Of a DNA stretch of 64,000 nucleotides, positions 44,265-53,712 are shown one piece after another; the stretch's first letter is position 1; every line of letters begins with the position of its first letter. The DNA is from Prorocentrum cordatum (taxonomy: Eukaryota > Sar > Dinophyceae > Prorocentrales > Prorocentraceae): the NCBI GenBank assembly GCA_963575745.1, contig CAUYUJ010015751.1:233110-297109 (forward strand). The letters run 5' to 3'. The position numbers and the translations under genes are program-made. Under the pieces are notes generated by a model. That model made no database searches. It saw only the letters and a list, made by a program, of their open reading frames with translations, and was not told where the DNA came from.

Positions 44265-44545
44265 TTGTTCGCGAAAGAGCCGCCATCATACAGATTGAGA
44301 CTATCAAGGTCCGGGCGGGGCTAGGACGGGGATAAATCCGTTCCAGAGTGTTCCGGAACGCTCTCAGAGCGTTACAGAACGCTCTGAGAAGGCCGCGGCG
44401 CCCGAGACATCCTCCAGAGCCGCCAGATCTCAGAGATTCTCGATTTTTCCTGAGCTGAATTATCCTCGTCCTTCGTTTTGCATTTCTGGCGTGATGTTGC
44501 GTGGGCGAGCCGCCATCCGACAGATTGAGGCTCTCAAGGCTGATG
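44255..44545 (+). repeat. Direct repeat of the gene's 3' end (about 57 bp, spacing 230 bp) enclosing dispersed repeat I
   Basis: The sequence across the stop codon (ttcctggcataattg ... gagccgccatcatacagatt, gagactatcaagg) recurs at 44485-44540 (tttctggcgtgatgttg ... gagccgccatccgacagatt, gaggctctcaagg). Repeat I (cgctctcagagcgttacag, aaggccgcggcgcc, gagattctcga) lies between at 44350-44470. Confidence 0.6.
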
Positions 44546-44599
44546 CAGCTTCGCTGGTGACACGCACGACCTGGCAAGCCCTCCACCCCTCTCGTTCGT

Positions 44600-45330
44600 C
44601 CAGCGAAAAGCAAGAGAGAGAGAGAGAGAGAGAGCGCGCACCCCAAGGGGACGGACCAAAATGAGGGGGGTGCTCCTTGGCTACCCCGCCCCTGCCTTGT
44701 GGAGCCCTCGTTTCGAAGTTCGCACCCCCCTCTCCCAATTTTGTCCGCCCCATGGAAGCTAATTGGCCTCTCGCTCCCCTCCGAAGCCCCTTCCCACCGG
44801 GCCTCCAGAAGCCACTCCCTCCCTGCCGCTTGGATGAAACCTCGCGCCCGGAGATCCCACACCCATGCCACCCTTTCCTCACCCCGCATAGACTGCTCCC
44901 ACATTCCCCGCCCCGCCCCCCGCAGGTCCCCTCCCCCTCCCCGTTGCCTTCTGGCCCCCAGCTGCTCCCCGTTATCTACGTTCTCCGTGTCCTCCTCGGC
45001 CCCCCTCCCTCGTCCTCCTCATTCTCCGCCCTCCTCGTCCTCTTTCCCTTTGTCGTCCTGCTGTTGCTGCTCCTCCTGCTCCTTTGGACCGCGTTGAGGG
45101 GCACTTGAGGCTCCCCTTGGGAACGAGGGGCTGTCGACCTTGGGTGGGTGCGCACGTTTTCAGCAGGTTGGAAAGCCATGCATTATGGCAGAGATCTGGT
45201 GACTGAGATCAGGTCTGTTCACGGCTGCCACAATCTGAGGTCCCAAGACAGAGCGCCCGTCATTGGTCATTCAAGAGGGTTACGCCATTCCGCCGTCCCC
45301 AGAAGAGGGAAGAAGTCTACAGGGGAGGCC
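44600..45330. other. Pyrimidine-rich stretch, no gene
   Basis: ga microsatellite at 44610-44633, then C/T-rich to about 45090. Open frames are proline/serine-rich. Confidence 0.4.
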
Positions 45331-45339
45331 TTTGAAGTC

Positions 45340-45740
45340 TCTTGTGGACTCTCTGGGGGCCTCTTTTGGGCCTCTTTGGGACCTCTTCGGGCCTCTTGGG
45401 AGTGCATCGGGGGTCCTCTTGGGGCGGAGGGCTCGGAGTGTCAGTTCGAGTTGCCTCTCTTGGGCCCCCTTTGGGGCACTGTTTGGGGCCCTCTTGGGCC
45501 GTCTTGGGACTATCTTGGGCCGTCTTGGGACTATCTTGGGCCGTCTTGGAGCGATCTTGGGGGCCTCTTGAGCCGTCCTGGATACTGCTGAGACCAAACA
45601 TGCGAATCCACTAAACATGCATGTTTTCCTAAAGGATTGGGACGCTATTTGCTTCTTACGGCCCTCTTGGGATTCGTCTTGGAGCCCTCTTGGGGCGTCT
45701 TTGAAGCATCTCTGGCAGTCTTGAAGCGTCTTTGAAGCCG
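45340..45740. repeat. Family L repeat (GGCCTCTTGG type)
   Basis: gggcctcttttgggcctctt ... gcggagggctcggagtgtca ... tcttgggccgtcttgggact ... gcatgttttcctaaagg core. Confidence 0.7.
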
Positions 45741-45984
45741 CATGCTGTACGAATCCCAACCGACGGGGACTAATCCCTACCGTCTGGTGCATTTTCCAAC
45801 CGGCTCGAAAAGACAAATTGATACAAATTGCTAACGGCGAAAAAACGTCATTGTCTGACTCGATTTGAGAGGCGATGTGGGTAAACCCCAGCACCAAATA
45901 ATTTGCGTACGTCTGTACATCTATTCCGGAACATAACATCATTCCCCGGGTTGGAATGTGTACCAGGTCTGTTTTGGGATATTA

Positions 45985-46350
45985 CTGTAAGGACTCAAGG
46001 GTTTAAGGGTTTCAGGCCTTGATGGTGTGAGGGCTCAATGGCTTAAGGGTTTCAGGGTTTAAGCGTTTAAGGGTTTTGATAGTAAGGGTTTCATGTCTTA
46101 TGGGCGTAAGGGTTTACTTAAACAACTGATGGTTTAAAGGCTTCCTAGCTTAAGGGTTCAAGCGGTTGAGGGCTTCATGCGTTAAGGGTCTGGGTGTTTA
46201 CGGGTTTAGGGCCTGAGGGCTTGAGGGCATCGGGCTTAAGGATTTCAGGCCTTCAAGGGTTAATGCGTTTGAGGGTGTGGGGCCTTTCAAAGGGTGAAGG
46301 GTTTAAGGGCTTAAGGGTTTGAGGGCTTCCGGCTTATGGGCTTAAGGATT
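45985..46350 (+). repeat. Telomere-like block of degenerate tttaaggg / tttaggg repeats
   Basis: About 360 bp of 7-10 bp units: caagggtttaagggtttcag, ggcttaagggtttcagggtt, gggtttagggcctgaggg. Plant-type tttaggg, the repeat reported for dinoflagellate telomeres, is the plausible ancestor. It sits about 100 bp upstream of the spliced-leader relics. Confidence 0.6.
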
Positions 46351-46379
46351 TCAACAGTTGAGGCGTTGAGGTTTCACGG

Positions 46380-46440
46380 ATTCGTCGTCATCGTCACCAT
46401 CGTCATCGTCATCGTCGTCATCGTGATCAAGACCATCATC
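46380..46440. repeat. tca/tcg microsatellite
   Basis: cgtcatcgtcaccatcgtca and similar. Confidence 0.8.
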
Positions 46441-46451
46441 ACCAACCATCA

Positions 46452-46473
46452 TCCGTAGCCGTTTTGGTTCAAG
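46452..46473 (+). other. Dinoflagellate spliced-leader (DinoSL) relic, full length
   Basis: tccgtagccgttttggttca then ag. It matches the known 22-nt DinoSL (DCCGTAGCCATTTTGGCTCAAG) at 20 of 22 positions, both differences being transitions. A genomic leader upstream of a gene shows that the gene copy came from a mature trans-spliced mRNA. Confidence 0.85.
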
Positions 46474-46488
46474 ACGTTTTGGCTCAAG
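46474..46488 (+). other. Second, 5'-truncated DinoSL relic
   Basis: acgttttggctcaag carries the last 12 leader bases exactly. A full leader followed by a truncated one is the pattern expected after two rounds of trans-splicing and reinsertion. Confidence 0.75.
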
Positions 46489-46533
46489 GCTTTTCGCTCG
46501 AGCTACACGCCCGTAGCAGATCCGAGACCAGCA

Positions 46534-47109
46534 ATGGGACTTGTTTGCAAGCGTCCACAGTCTCAAGCATCGGAAATTGTGCGAGCTCACGAGCGAAGCA
46601 GAGTCGAGGTATTAGGATTACCAGTCTCGCAGAACACGATGGGCCCAGTTTTGCTCGCCATGGACTGTGGGAGGGGTGGCCTGGAGATGTGCGACACCAT
46701 GAAAGGCGGGCAGGTGAAACCTGAGTTCCTGGCCATGAGCCCGTTCCACCACATCCCGACCATGACGGATGGAGGTGTCAGCATCGGCGAGTCTACTGCC
46801 ATTGTCTGCTACATCTCGGTGAGGTACAAGCCCGAGTACTACCTTGTGGACGACCCAGTCGCGTGTGGCAAGATCGATTCCGTTCTTGGCTCTTCGACTA
46901 CTGAGGTGTACGAGACAGACCACTACCACGCCGCGTACGTGACTTTGGGGCTCAACTCGGCTCCAGCAGACCAGAAGGCTGCGAACGGTAAGTACAGCGA
47001 GCTCTCGAATGTCTGGCTCAAGCACTTCCTGCAGGGCAAGTTCGTGAACGGCGACAAGCTCAGCATCGCCGGCGTCAAGGCGATGCCATTCCTGATTGCT
47101 GGTTTGTAG
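46534..47109 (+). CDS. Glutathione S-transferase-like unit 1, open to in-frame TAG
   Basis: ATG 46534, 45 bases after the second leader relic, opens MGLVCKRPQ…. From about residue 30 it reads a GST N-terminal thioredoxin-fold domain: LPVSQNTMGP (first strand and likely G-site Ser), KPEFLAMSPF, HHIPTM with the cis-proline, and GESTAIVCYI, the glutathione-gripping ES motif. The all-helical C-terminal domain follows (LSNVWLKHFLQGKFVNGDKLSIAG). TAG at 47107-47109 stops it at GL, where the last unit has CAG (Gln). About 55 further residues normally finish the C-domain; here an inserted element (47130-47772) separates them. The enzyme family conjugates glutathione to electrophiles in the cytosol. 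The truncated product would lack the last helices. Confidence 0.7.
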   Translation: MGLVCKRPQSQASEIVRAHERSRVEVLGLPVSQNTMGPVLLAMDCGRGGLEMCDTMKGGQVKPEFLAMSPFHHIPTMTDGGVSIGESTAIVCYISVRYKPEYYLVDDPVACGKIDSVLGSSTTEVYETDHYHAAYVTLGLNSAPADQKAANGKYSELSNVWLKHFLQGKFVNGDKLSIAGVKAMPFLIAGL

Positions 47110-47129
47110 CCAGCGGTGAAGGCAACAAT

Positions 47130-47376
47130 GAGATTGTTTTTTTATCCTCTGGGGGGTAACGCTCGTTACCCGGGCCTCTCCCCCCTCCCCCCCCCCCCCC
47201 CGTAACGGTGACGCTCGTGCGCGGGGGGGGTCTCGGTCTTCCCCTCCAACATGCTGGTGCCCGAAGGCATGCGCACTGTGGTGTGGTGGTCGCAGGCGCA
47301 CTGTGGGCGCTCGCAGGCCATTGCGGCGCTCGCATGCGCGATGCTGGTGCTTGCGGGCTTTGCGCTTGTACTCGAA

Positions 47377-47434
<58 letters not shown>

Positions 47435-47772
47435 CGGCGCCCGAAAACGGCCTCCGGAGGCCGAAACAGGCGGCAAACGTCGTCGTCGTCGTCGTCGACC
47501 TCGTCGCTCGTCGCTCGTCGATCATCGTCGTCGCGCGCGCGGGCGCGGGCGTGGTGCCGGGACCACGCGGCGGGCTTTGCGCTTGTACTCGAATCGCAAG
47601 CCACTGTGGTGCTCTCAGGCAGAGAGTGCTGCTCGCGCGCATACTATGGCGATCGCAGAGCGCCCCTGCTTCGCCATACCCCGCCCAGCCCAAGCGTTAC
47701 CGTTACCCGGGGGGCACGACCCCCCCCCCCCCCCGGGTAACGAGCGTTACCGGCCGGAATAAAAATGATCTC
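47130..47772. mobile_element. Insertion inside the GST array with terminal inverted repeats
   Basis: Absent from all other unit junctions. It begins gagattgtttttttatcc and ends ggaataaaaatgatctc, which are inverted, with a second inverted pair inside (ggtaacgctcgttacccgg and its complement ccgggtaacgagcgttaccg), total about 45 bp per arm. Flanking AAT (47127-47129 and 47773-47775) is a possible 3-bp target duplication. The interior has CGT microsatellites and an internal repeat (gcgggctttgcgcttgtact, twice). No transposase. Confidence 0.8.
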
Positions 47773-47773
47773 A

Positions 47774-48484
47774 ATTGGCTTGGAGCCTCCTGACCTCGCA
47801 AAGCAGTGCGTCGAGGACTTCTGTGCATCGGTGCCTTCGTCGGTCATGCTGAAGAGCGCTGGAGGCTACTCGATTGTTGAGTTCCTCGCATGCAAGGCGC
47901 CTGATGCAAAGGCAGCAGTCGACAGCTACACTGGGGTGGGGTATACCACGGAGCCAACACCAGAACCTTCGGGCGAGGTGAAGGCATTCGGATTACCAGT
48001 CTCGCAGAACACGATGGGCCCAGTTTTGCTCGCCATGGATTGTGGGAGGGGTGGCCTGGATATGTGCGACACCATGAAAGGCGGGCAGGTGAAACCTAAG
48101 TTCCTGGCCATGAGCCCGTTCCACAACATCCCGACCATGACGGATGGAGGTGTCAGCATCGGCGAGTCTATTGCCATTCTCTGCTACATCTCGGTGAAGT
48201 ACAAACCCGAGTACTACCTTGTGGACGACCCAATCGCGTGTGGCAAGATCGATTCCGTTCTTGGCTTTTCGACTACTGAGGTGTACGAGACAGACCACTA
48301 CCACGCCGCGTACGTGACTTTGGGGTTCAACTCGGCTCCAGCAGACCAGAAGGCTGCGAACGGTAAGTACAGCGAGCTCTCGAATGTCTGGCTCAAGCAC
48401 TTCCTGCAGGGCAAGTTCGTGAACGGCGACAAGCTCAGCATCGCCGACGTCAAGGCGATGTCATTCCTGATTGCTGGTTTGTAG
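47774..48484 (+). CDS. GST-like array: C-terminal tail of unit 1 plus unit 2, open to in-frame TAG
   Basis: Reads IGLEPPDLAKQCVEDFCASV and YSIVEFLACKAP, the tail of the GST C-domain of unit 1. A linker TTEPTPEPSGEVKAFG follows, then unit 2 (LPVSQNTMGP, HNIPTM, GESIAILCYI, LSIADVKAM). No frameshift; the only interruption is TAG at 48482-48484, again at the Gln position. The linker joins units head to tail, as in the polyprotein genes known in dinoflagellates. Confidence 0.65.
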   Translation: MGLEPPDLAKQCVEDFCASVPSSVMLKSAGGYSIVEFLACKAPDAKAAVDSYTGVGYTTEPTPEPSGEVKAFGLPVSQNTMGPVLLAMDCGRGGLDMCDTMKGGQVKPKFLAMSPFHNIPTMTDGGVSIGESIAILCYISVKYKPEYYLVDDPIACGKIDSVLGFSTTEVYETDHYHAAYVTLGFNSAPADQKAANGKYSELSNVWLKHFLQGKFVNGDKLSIADVKAMSFLIAGL

Positions 48485-49213
48485 CCAGCGGTGAAGGCAA
48501 CAATTGGCTTGGAGCCTCCTGACCTCGCAAAGCAGTACGTCGAGGACTTCTGCGCATCGGTGCCTTCGTCGGTCATGCTGAAGAGCGCTGGAGGCTACTC
48601 GATTGTTGAGTTCCTCGCATGCAAGGCGCCGGATGCAAAGGCAGCAGTCGACAGCTACACTGGGGTTGAGTATACCACGGAGCCAACGCCAGAACCTTCG
48701 GGTGAGGTGAAGGCATTCGGATTACAAGTCTCGCAGAACACGATGGGCCCAGTTTTGCTCGCCATGGATTGTGGGAGGGGTGGCCTGGAGATGTGCGACA
48801 CCATGAAAGGCGGGCAGGTGAAACCTGAGTTCCTGGCCATGAGCCCGTTCCACCACATCCCGACCATGACGGATGGAGGTGTCAGCATCGGCGAGTCGAC
48901 TGCCATTCTCTGCTACATCTCGGTGAGGTACAAACCCGAGTACTACCTTGTGGACGACCCAGTCGCGCGTGGCAAGATCTATTCCGTTCTTGGCTCTTCG
49001 ACTACTGAGGTGTACGAGACAGACCACTACCACGCCGCGTACGTGACTTTGGGGTTCAACTCGGCTCCAGCAGACCAGAAGGCTGCGAATGGTAAGTACA
49101 GCGAGCTCTCGAATCTCTGGCTCAAGCACTTCCTGCAGGGCAAGTTCGTGAACGGCGACAAGCTCAGCATCGCCGACGTCAAGGCGATGCCATTCCTGAT
49201 TGCTGGTTTGTAG
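48485..49213 (+). CDS. GST-like array: tail of unit 2 plus unit 3, open to in-frame TAG
   Basis: Exactly 729 bases (243 codons) from one TAG to the next, in the same frame as the preceding segment. After the TAG the frame continues PAVKATIGLEPPDLAKQYVEDF, linker, then unit 3 (HHIPTM, GESTAILCYI). Unit 3 is nearly identical to unit 2. TAG at 49211-49213. Strong similarity points to recent duplication or gene conversion. Confidence 0.65.
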   Translation, partial: PAVKATIGLEPPDLAKQYVEDFCASVPSSVMLKSAGGYSIVEFLACKAPDAKAAVDSYTGVEYTTEPTPEPSGEVKAFGLQVSQNTMGPVLLAMDCGRGGLEMCDTMKGGQVKPEFLAMSPFHHIPTMTDGGVSIGESTAILCYISVRYKPEYYLVDDPVARGKIYSVLGSSTTEVYETDHYHAAYVTLGFNSAPADQKAANGKYSELSNLWLKHFLQGKFVNGDKLSIADVKAMPFLIAGL

Positions 49214-49940
49214 CCAGCGGCGAGGGCAACAATTGGCTTGGATCCTCCTGACCTCGCAAAGCAGCACGTCGAGGACTTCTGTGCATCGGTGCCTTTGTCG
49301 GTCATGCTGAAGAGCGCTGGAGGCTACTCGATTGTTGAGTTCCTCGCATGCAAGGCGCCGGATGCGAAGGCAGCAGTCGACAGCTACACTGGGGTGGAGT
49401 ATACCACGGAGCCAACACCAGAACCTTCGGGTGAGGTGAAGGCATTCAGATTACCAGTCTCGCAGAACACGATGGGCCCAGTTTTGCTCGCCATGGATTG
49501 CGGGAGGGGTGGCCTGGAGATGTGTGACACCATGAAAGGCGAGCAGGTGAAACCTGAGTTCCTGGCCATGGGCCCGTTCCACCACATCCCGACCATGACG
49601 GATGCAGGTGTCAGCGTCGGCGAGTCTACTGCCATTCTCCGCTACATCGCGGTGACGTACAAGCCCGAGTACTACCCTGTGAACGACCCAGTCGCGCGTG
49701 GCAAGATCGATTTCGCCCTTGGCCCTTCGACTACTGAGGTGTGCGAGACAGACCATTGCCACGCTGCGTACGTGACTTCGGGTTCAACTCGGCTCCAGCA
49801 GACCAAAAGGATGCGAACGATAAGTACAGCGAGCTCTCGAATGTCTGGCTCAAGCACTTCCTGAGGGCAAGTTCGCGAATGGTGACGAGCTCAGCGCCGC
49901 CGACCTCCAGGCGATGCCATTCCTGATTGCTGGTTTGTTG
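49214..49940 (+). pseudogene. GST-like array: tail of unit 3 plus unit 4, two 1-base deletions
   Basis: Same layout, but one base is missing at about 49789 (gacttcgggttc against gactttggggttc) and one at about 49865 (ttcctgagggc against ttcctgcagggc). At the recurrent stop position this unit has TTG (49938-49940) instead of TAG or CAG. The ES motif is GESTAILRYIAV, closer to units 5-7. Confidence 0.65.
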
Positions 49941-50669
49941 CCAGCGGTGAAGGCAACAAGTGGCTTGAAGCTTCCTGACCGCGCAAACACTACGTCGAGG
50001 ACTTCTGCGCGTCGGTGCCGTCAACGGTCATGCTGAAGAGCGCTGGAGGCTACTCGATTGTTGAGTTCCTCGCATGCAAGGCGCCGGTTGCACGGGCAGC
50101 AGTCGACAGCTACACTGGGGTGGAGTATACCACGGAGTCAACGCCGGAACCTTCGGGTGAGGTGAGGGCATTAGGGATTGCCAGTCTCGCAGAACACGAT
50201 GGGCCCAGTTCTGCTCGCCATGGATTTTGGGAAGGGTGGCCTGGAGATGTGCGACATCATGAAAGGCGAGCAGGTGAAACCTGAGTTCCTGGCCATGAGC
50301 CCGTTCCACCACATCCCGACCATGACGGATGCAGGTGTCAGCGTCGGCGAGTCTACTGCCATTCTCCGCTACATCGCGGTGAAGTACAAGCCCGAGTACT
50401 ACCCTGTGGGCGACCCAGGCGCGCGTGGCAAGATCGATTTCGCCTTTGACTCTTTGACTACTGAGGTGTACGAGAAAGGCCACTACCACACCGTGTACGT
50501 GACTGTGGGGTTCAACTCGGCTCCGGCAGACCAGAAGGTTGCGTGCGGTAAGTCCAGCAAGCTATTGGATGTCTGGCTCAAGCATTTCCTGCTGGGCAAG
50601 TTCGTGAACGGTGACGAGCTCAGCACCGCCGGCTGCAAGGCGATTCCATTTTTGATTGCTGGTTTGTAG
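49941..50669 (+). pseudogene. GST-like array: tail of unit 4 plus unit 5, frameshifted
   Basis: One base is lost near 49985 (gcaaacac against gcaaagcag) and one gained near 50172 (attagggattgcc against attcggattacc). The N-domain from 50178 is open (MPVSQNTMGPVLLAMDFGKG, HHIPTM, GESTAILRYI) to TAG at 50667-50669. Confidence 0.65.
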
Positions 50670-51401
50670 CCAGCGGCGAAAGCAACAAGTGGCTTGAAGC
50701 TTCCTCACCGCGCAAAGCAGTGCGTCGAGGACTTCTGTGCATCGGTGCCGTCATCGGTCATGCTGAAGAGCGCTGGCGGCTACTCGGTTGTTGAGTTCTC
50801 GCAAGCAAAGCGCCAGATGCAAAGGCAGCAGTCGACAGCTACACTGAGGTGGAGTATACCACGGAGCCAACACCAGAACCTTCGGGTGAGGTGAAGGTAT
50901 TGGGATTTTCAGTTTCGCAGAACACGATAGGTCCAGTTTTGCTCGCGGTGGATTGCGGGAAGGGTGGCCTGGAGATGTGCGACATCATGAAAGGCGAGCA
51001 GGTGAAACCTGAGTTCCTGGCCATGAGCCCGTTCCACCACATCCCGACCATGACGGATGCAGGTGTCAGCGTCGGCGAGTCTACTGCCATTCTCCGCTAC
51101 ATCGCGGTGAAGTACAAGCCCGAGTACTACCCTGTGGGCGACCCAGGCGCGCGTGGCAAGATCGATTTCGCCTTTGACTCTTTGACTACTGAGGTGTACG
51201 AGAAAAGGCCACTACCACACCGTGTACGTGACTGTGGGGTTCAACTCGGCTCCAGCAGACCAGAAGGCTGCGAACGATAAGTGCAGCGAGCTATTGGGTA
51301 TGTCAGGGCTCAAGCACTTCCTGCTGGGCAAGTTCGTGAACGGTGACAAGCTCAGCATCGCCGACTTCAAGGTAATGCCATTTTTGATTGCTGGTTTGTA
51401 G
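50670..51401 (+). pseudogene. GST-like array: tail of unit 5 plus unit 6, frameshifted
   Basis: A base is lost near 50802 (gagttctcgcaagc) and gained near 51204 (gagaaaagg against gagaaagg). FSVSQNTIGP replaces LPVSQNTMGP. TAG at 51399-51401 is again at the Gln position. Confidence 0.65.
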
Positions 51402-52282
51402 CCAGCGGTGGAGTCAACAATTGGCTTGAAGCTCCCTGACCGCGCAAAGCAGTGCGTCGAGGACGTCTGTGCATCGGTGCCCTCGTCGGTCATGCTGAAG
51501 AGCGCTGGCGGCTAGTCTATTGTTGAGTTCTCGCAAGCAAAGCGCCAGATGCAAAGGCAGCAGTCGACAGCTACACTGGGGTCGAGTATACCACGGAGCC
51601 AACACCAGAACCTTCGGGTGAGGTGAAGGTATTGGGATTTTCAGTTTCGCAGAACACGATAGGTCCAGTTTTGCTCGCGATGGACTGCGGGAAGGGTGGT
51701 CTGGAGATGTGCGACATCATGAAAGGCGAGCAGATGAAGCCTGAGTTCCTGGCCATGAACCCGTTCCACCAAATCCCAGCCATGAAGGATGCAGGTGTCA
51801 GCATCGGCGAGTCTACTGCCCTTCTCCGCTACATCGCGGCGAAGTACAAGCCCGAGAACTACCCCGTGGACGACCCAGTCGCGTGTGGCAAAACCGATTT
51901 CGCCCTTGACTCTTTGACTACTGAGGTGTACGAGAAAGGCCGCTACCACACCGTGTACGTGACTTTGGGGTTCAATTCGGCTCCAGCGAATCAGAAGGCT
52001 GCGTGCGATAAGTCCAGCGAGTTATTGGATGTCTGGCTCAAGCATTTCCTGCAGGGCAAGTTCGTGAACAGTGACAAGCTCAGCACCGCCGACTTCAAGG
52101 AGGTGCCATTCCTGATTGCTGGTTTGCAGCCAGCGGTGGAGTCAACAATTGGCTTGAAGCTTCCTGACCGCGCAAAGCAGTACGTCGAGGACTTCTGTGC
52201 AGCTGTGCCTTCGTCGGGCATGCTGAAGAGCGCCAGAGGCGACTCTATCGTTGAGTATCTCGCAAACAACATGCTTGCGTAG
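51402..52282 (+). pseudogene. GST-like array: tail of unit 6 plus complete unit 7 with the only read-through CAG
   Basis: The tail of unit 6 has an extra nonsense change (TAC to TAG, 51513-51515) and a 1-base deletion near 51530. Unit 7 is open from about 51600 to 52282: FSVSQNTIGP, KPEFLAMNPFHQIPAM, GESTALLRYIAAKY, LSTADFKEVPFLIAGLQ. CAG at 52127-52129 replaces TAG, and the C-domain finishes PDRAKQYVEDFCAAVPSS … VEYLANNMLA and stop. Unit 7 shows what a full unit looks like (about 215 residues) and gives the natural end of the array. Confidence 0.7.
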
Positions 52283-52990
52283 GCAGGTGTCAGTAATGAA
52301 ACCAGTGACCTCTGAGAAGTTCAAAGCAGCCTTGTGCAAGTTCACGTCCGCATTGCTGTGCGGCAGTGGTACAGTGTAGGTCTCTTCCTCGAGCCACCGG
52401 TGTGTTTGGCACTTATGCCTCGCGGTAAGGCTCTTGCGTTCGGTCCTCTTGACTTGCACCCGCGGCTCCCTGCATCCATAGTTCCTCCTCCTCCTCCTCC
52501 TCCTCCTCCTCCCGCTCCCTCCTCAAAGGAAGACCCTTTAACCGCCTAGTGGCCCCCTTCAGGACTTCCCCCTCCTTCGCACCTGGCAGCAGGAAACACA
52601 CATCCGTCGCTCTTCGGTGTCCGAAACCTGTACACCGGCGGGCTGTCCTGGCTGCTGGTCGGAGGAGGGCACGAAGCCTGGCGCCGACAGACGTATCCAG
52701 CTCAGCCCTCCAATTTACCCGGCAGTCGTTGGCATTGCGCAGCTTGATTTGCGCTATGGTCCAGGGAGGCTTCATAAAATTCCTCGCGACTGTACAAAAT
52801 TCTTGTCACATTCATGTTTCTTTTGGTAATTCTTTGATTTTCCCGATGAATGCGTCCGCTGGTCGGGCTCACGCTGGATCAGACATGCTCGCAGTCCGCG
52901 TCGCGTGGTGCCCGAAGTCCTAGATATATGATGGGCTACCGGAGTGCTGCGTACTCGCTCCGTGCACCTCGGTTTTGCCGTGTTGTGCTA
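52283..52990. other. 3' flank of the GST array; CCT tract at 52484-52515; no gene
   Basis: No poly(A) tract or second leader is seen after the final stop. Short shadow frames only. Confidence 0.4.
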
Positions 52991-52994
52991 AAAG

Positions 52995-53130
52995 AAAGAT
53001 CATCATCACCCATCATCAGCATCATCACAGCTATCAGCATCACCATCATCATCACCATCTTACCACCACCACCATCATCATCATCGTCGTACCCATCGTT
53101 TGGCCATCGTCATCATCAACGCCAGTATCC
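52995..53130. repeat. cat/atc microsatellite
   Basis: catcatcaccatcatc-type repeats. Confidence 0.85.
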
Positions 53131-53145
53131 ATATCACCGTCCTCG

Positions 53146-53310
53146 AAGACGCCTGTACGACGTCTCTAAGACGTCCGTACGGCGCCCCCAGGGCGCCTCT
53201 AAGACGCCCGCACGACGCCTCGAAGGCACCCGTACGACGCCTCCAAGACGCCCGCACGACGCCCCCTCCAGACGCCTGTGGGGCGCCCGTGCGCCGCCCC
53301 TGAGACGCTC
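53146..53310. repeat. 22-bp minisatellite
   Basis: About seven units like gacgcccgtacgacgcctcc then aa. Confidence 0.75.
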
Positions 53311-53649
53311 CTCCGAAACGCTTCCTGCCCTCCCCTTCCGCGCTCCCCCTTCCCGCCTCCGTTCTCAGCTTGCCTCAGCAGGCGTCAGAGGGATGACACA
53401 TTCCGCCCTTCGCCCTGCCCACCCCGTCACAGTGTTGTGCCGTGCTTCCTCTCCCGCAGCACAGCGCATTGCATGGTGGTCTGAGCTCGCCGGAGGTAAG
53501 CAGACCAAAAAAGCTCTGGCCTGGTGGTCTCGATCCGTTTGCCGTGAGGGATTGCTCGTCCAGCGGGTAAACTTGGTATCGCTCGGACGTGTGCATTTTT
53601 CTCGGCCAGGGGCCATTGAAGAGCCTCCCGGGTCTTCCTTTGAAGAAAA

Positions 53650-53712
53650 AACACACGCACGAAACCGACACATGCACGGTGAATGGACGTCTCAGCGATG
53701 GCAAGTAAAGCG
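53650..53712 (+). repeat. 60-bp dispersed repeat, copy 1
   Basis: aaaacacacgcacgaaaccg, catgcacggtgaatggacgt, ctcagcgatggcaag. Matches 54592-54655 (aaaacacgcacggaatcgaa, caatgcacggggaatggacg). Confidence 0.7.

Noticed and set aside
47208-47762. Open frames inside the insertion in the GST array
   Set aside because: They arise from CGT microsatellites within a non-coding inverted-repeat element.
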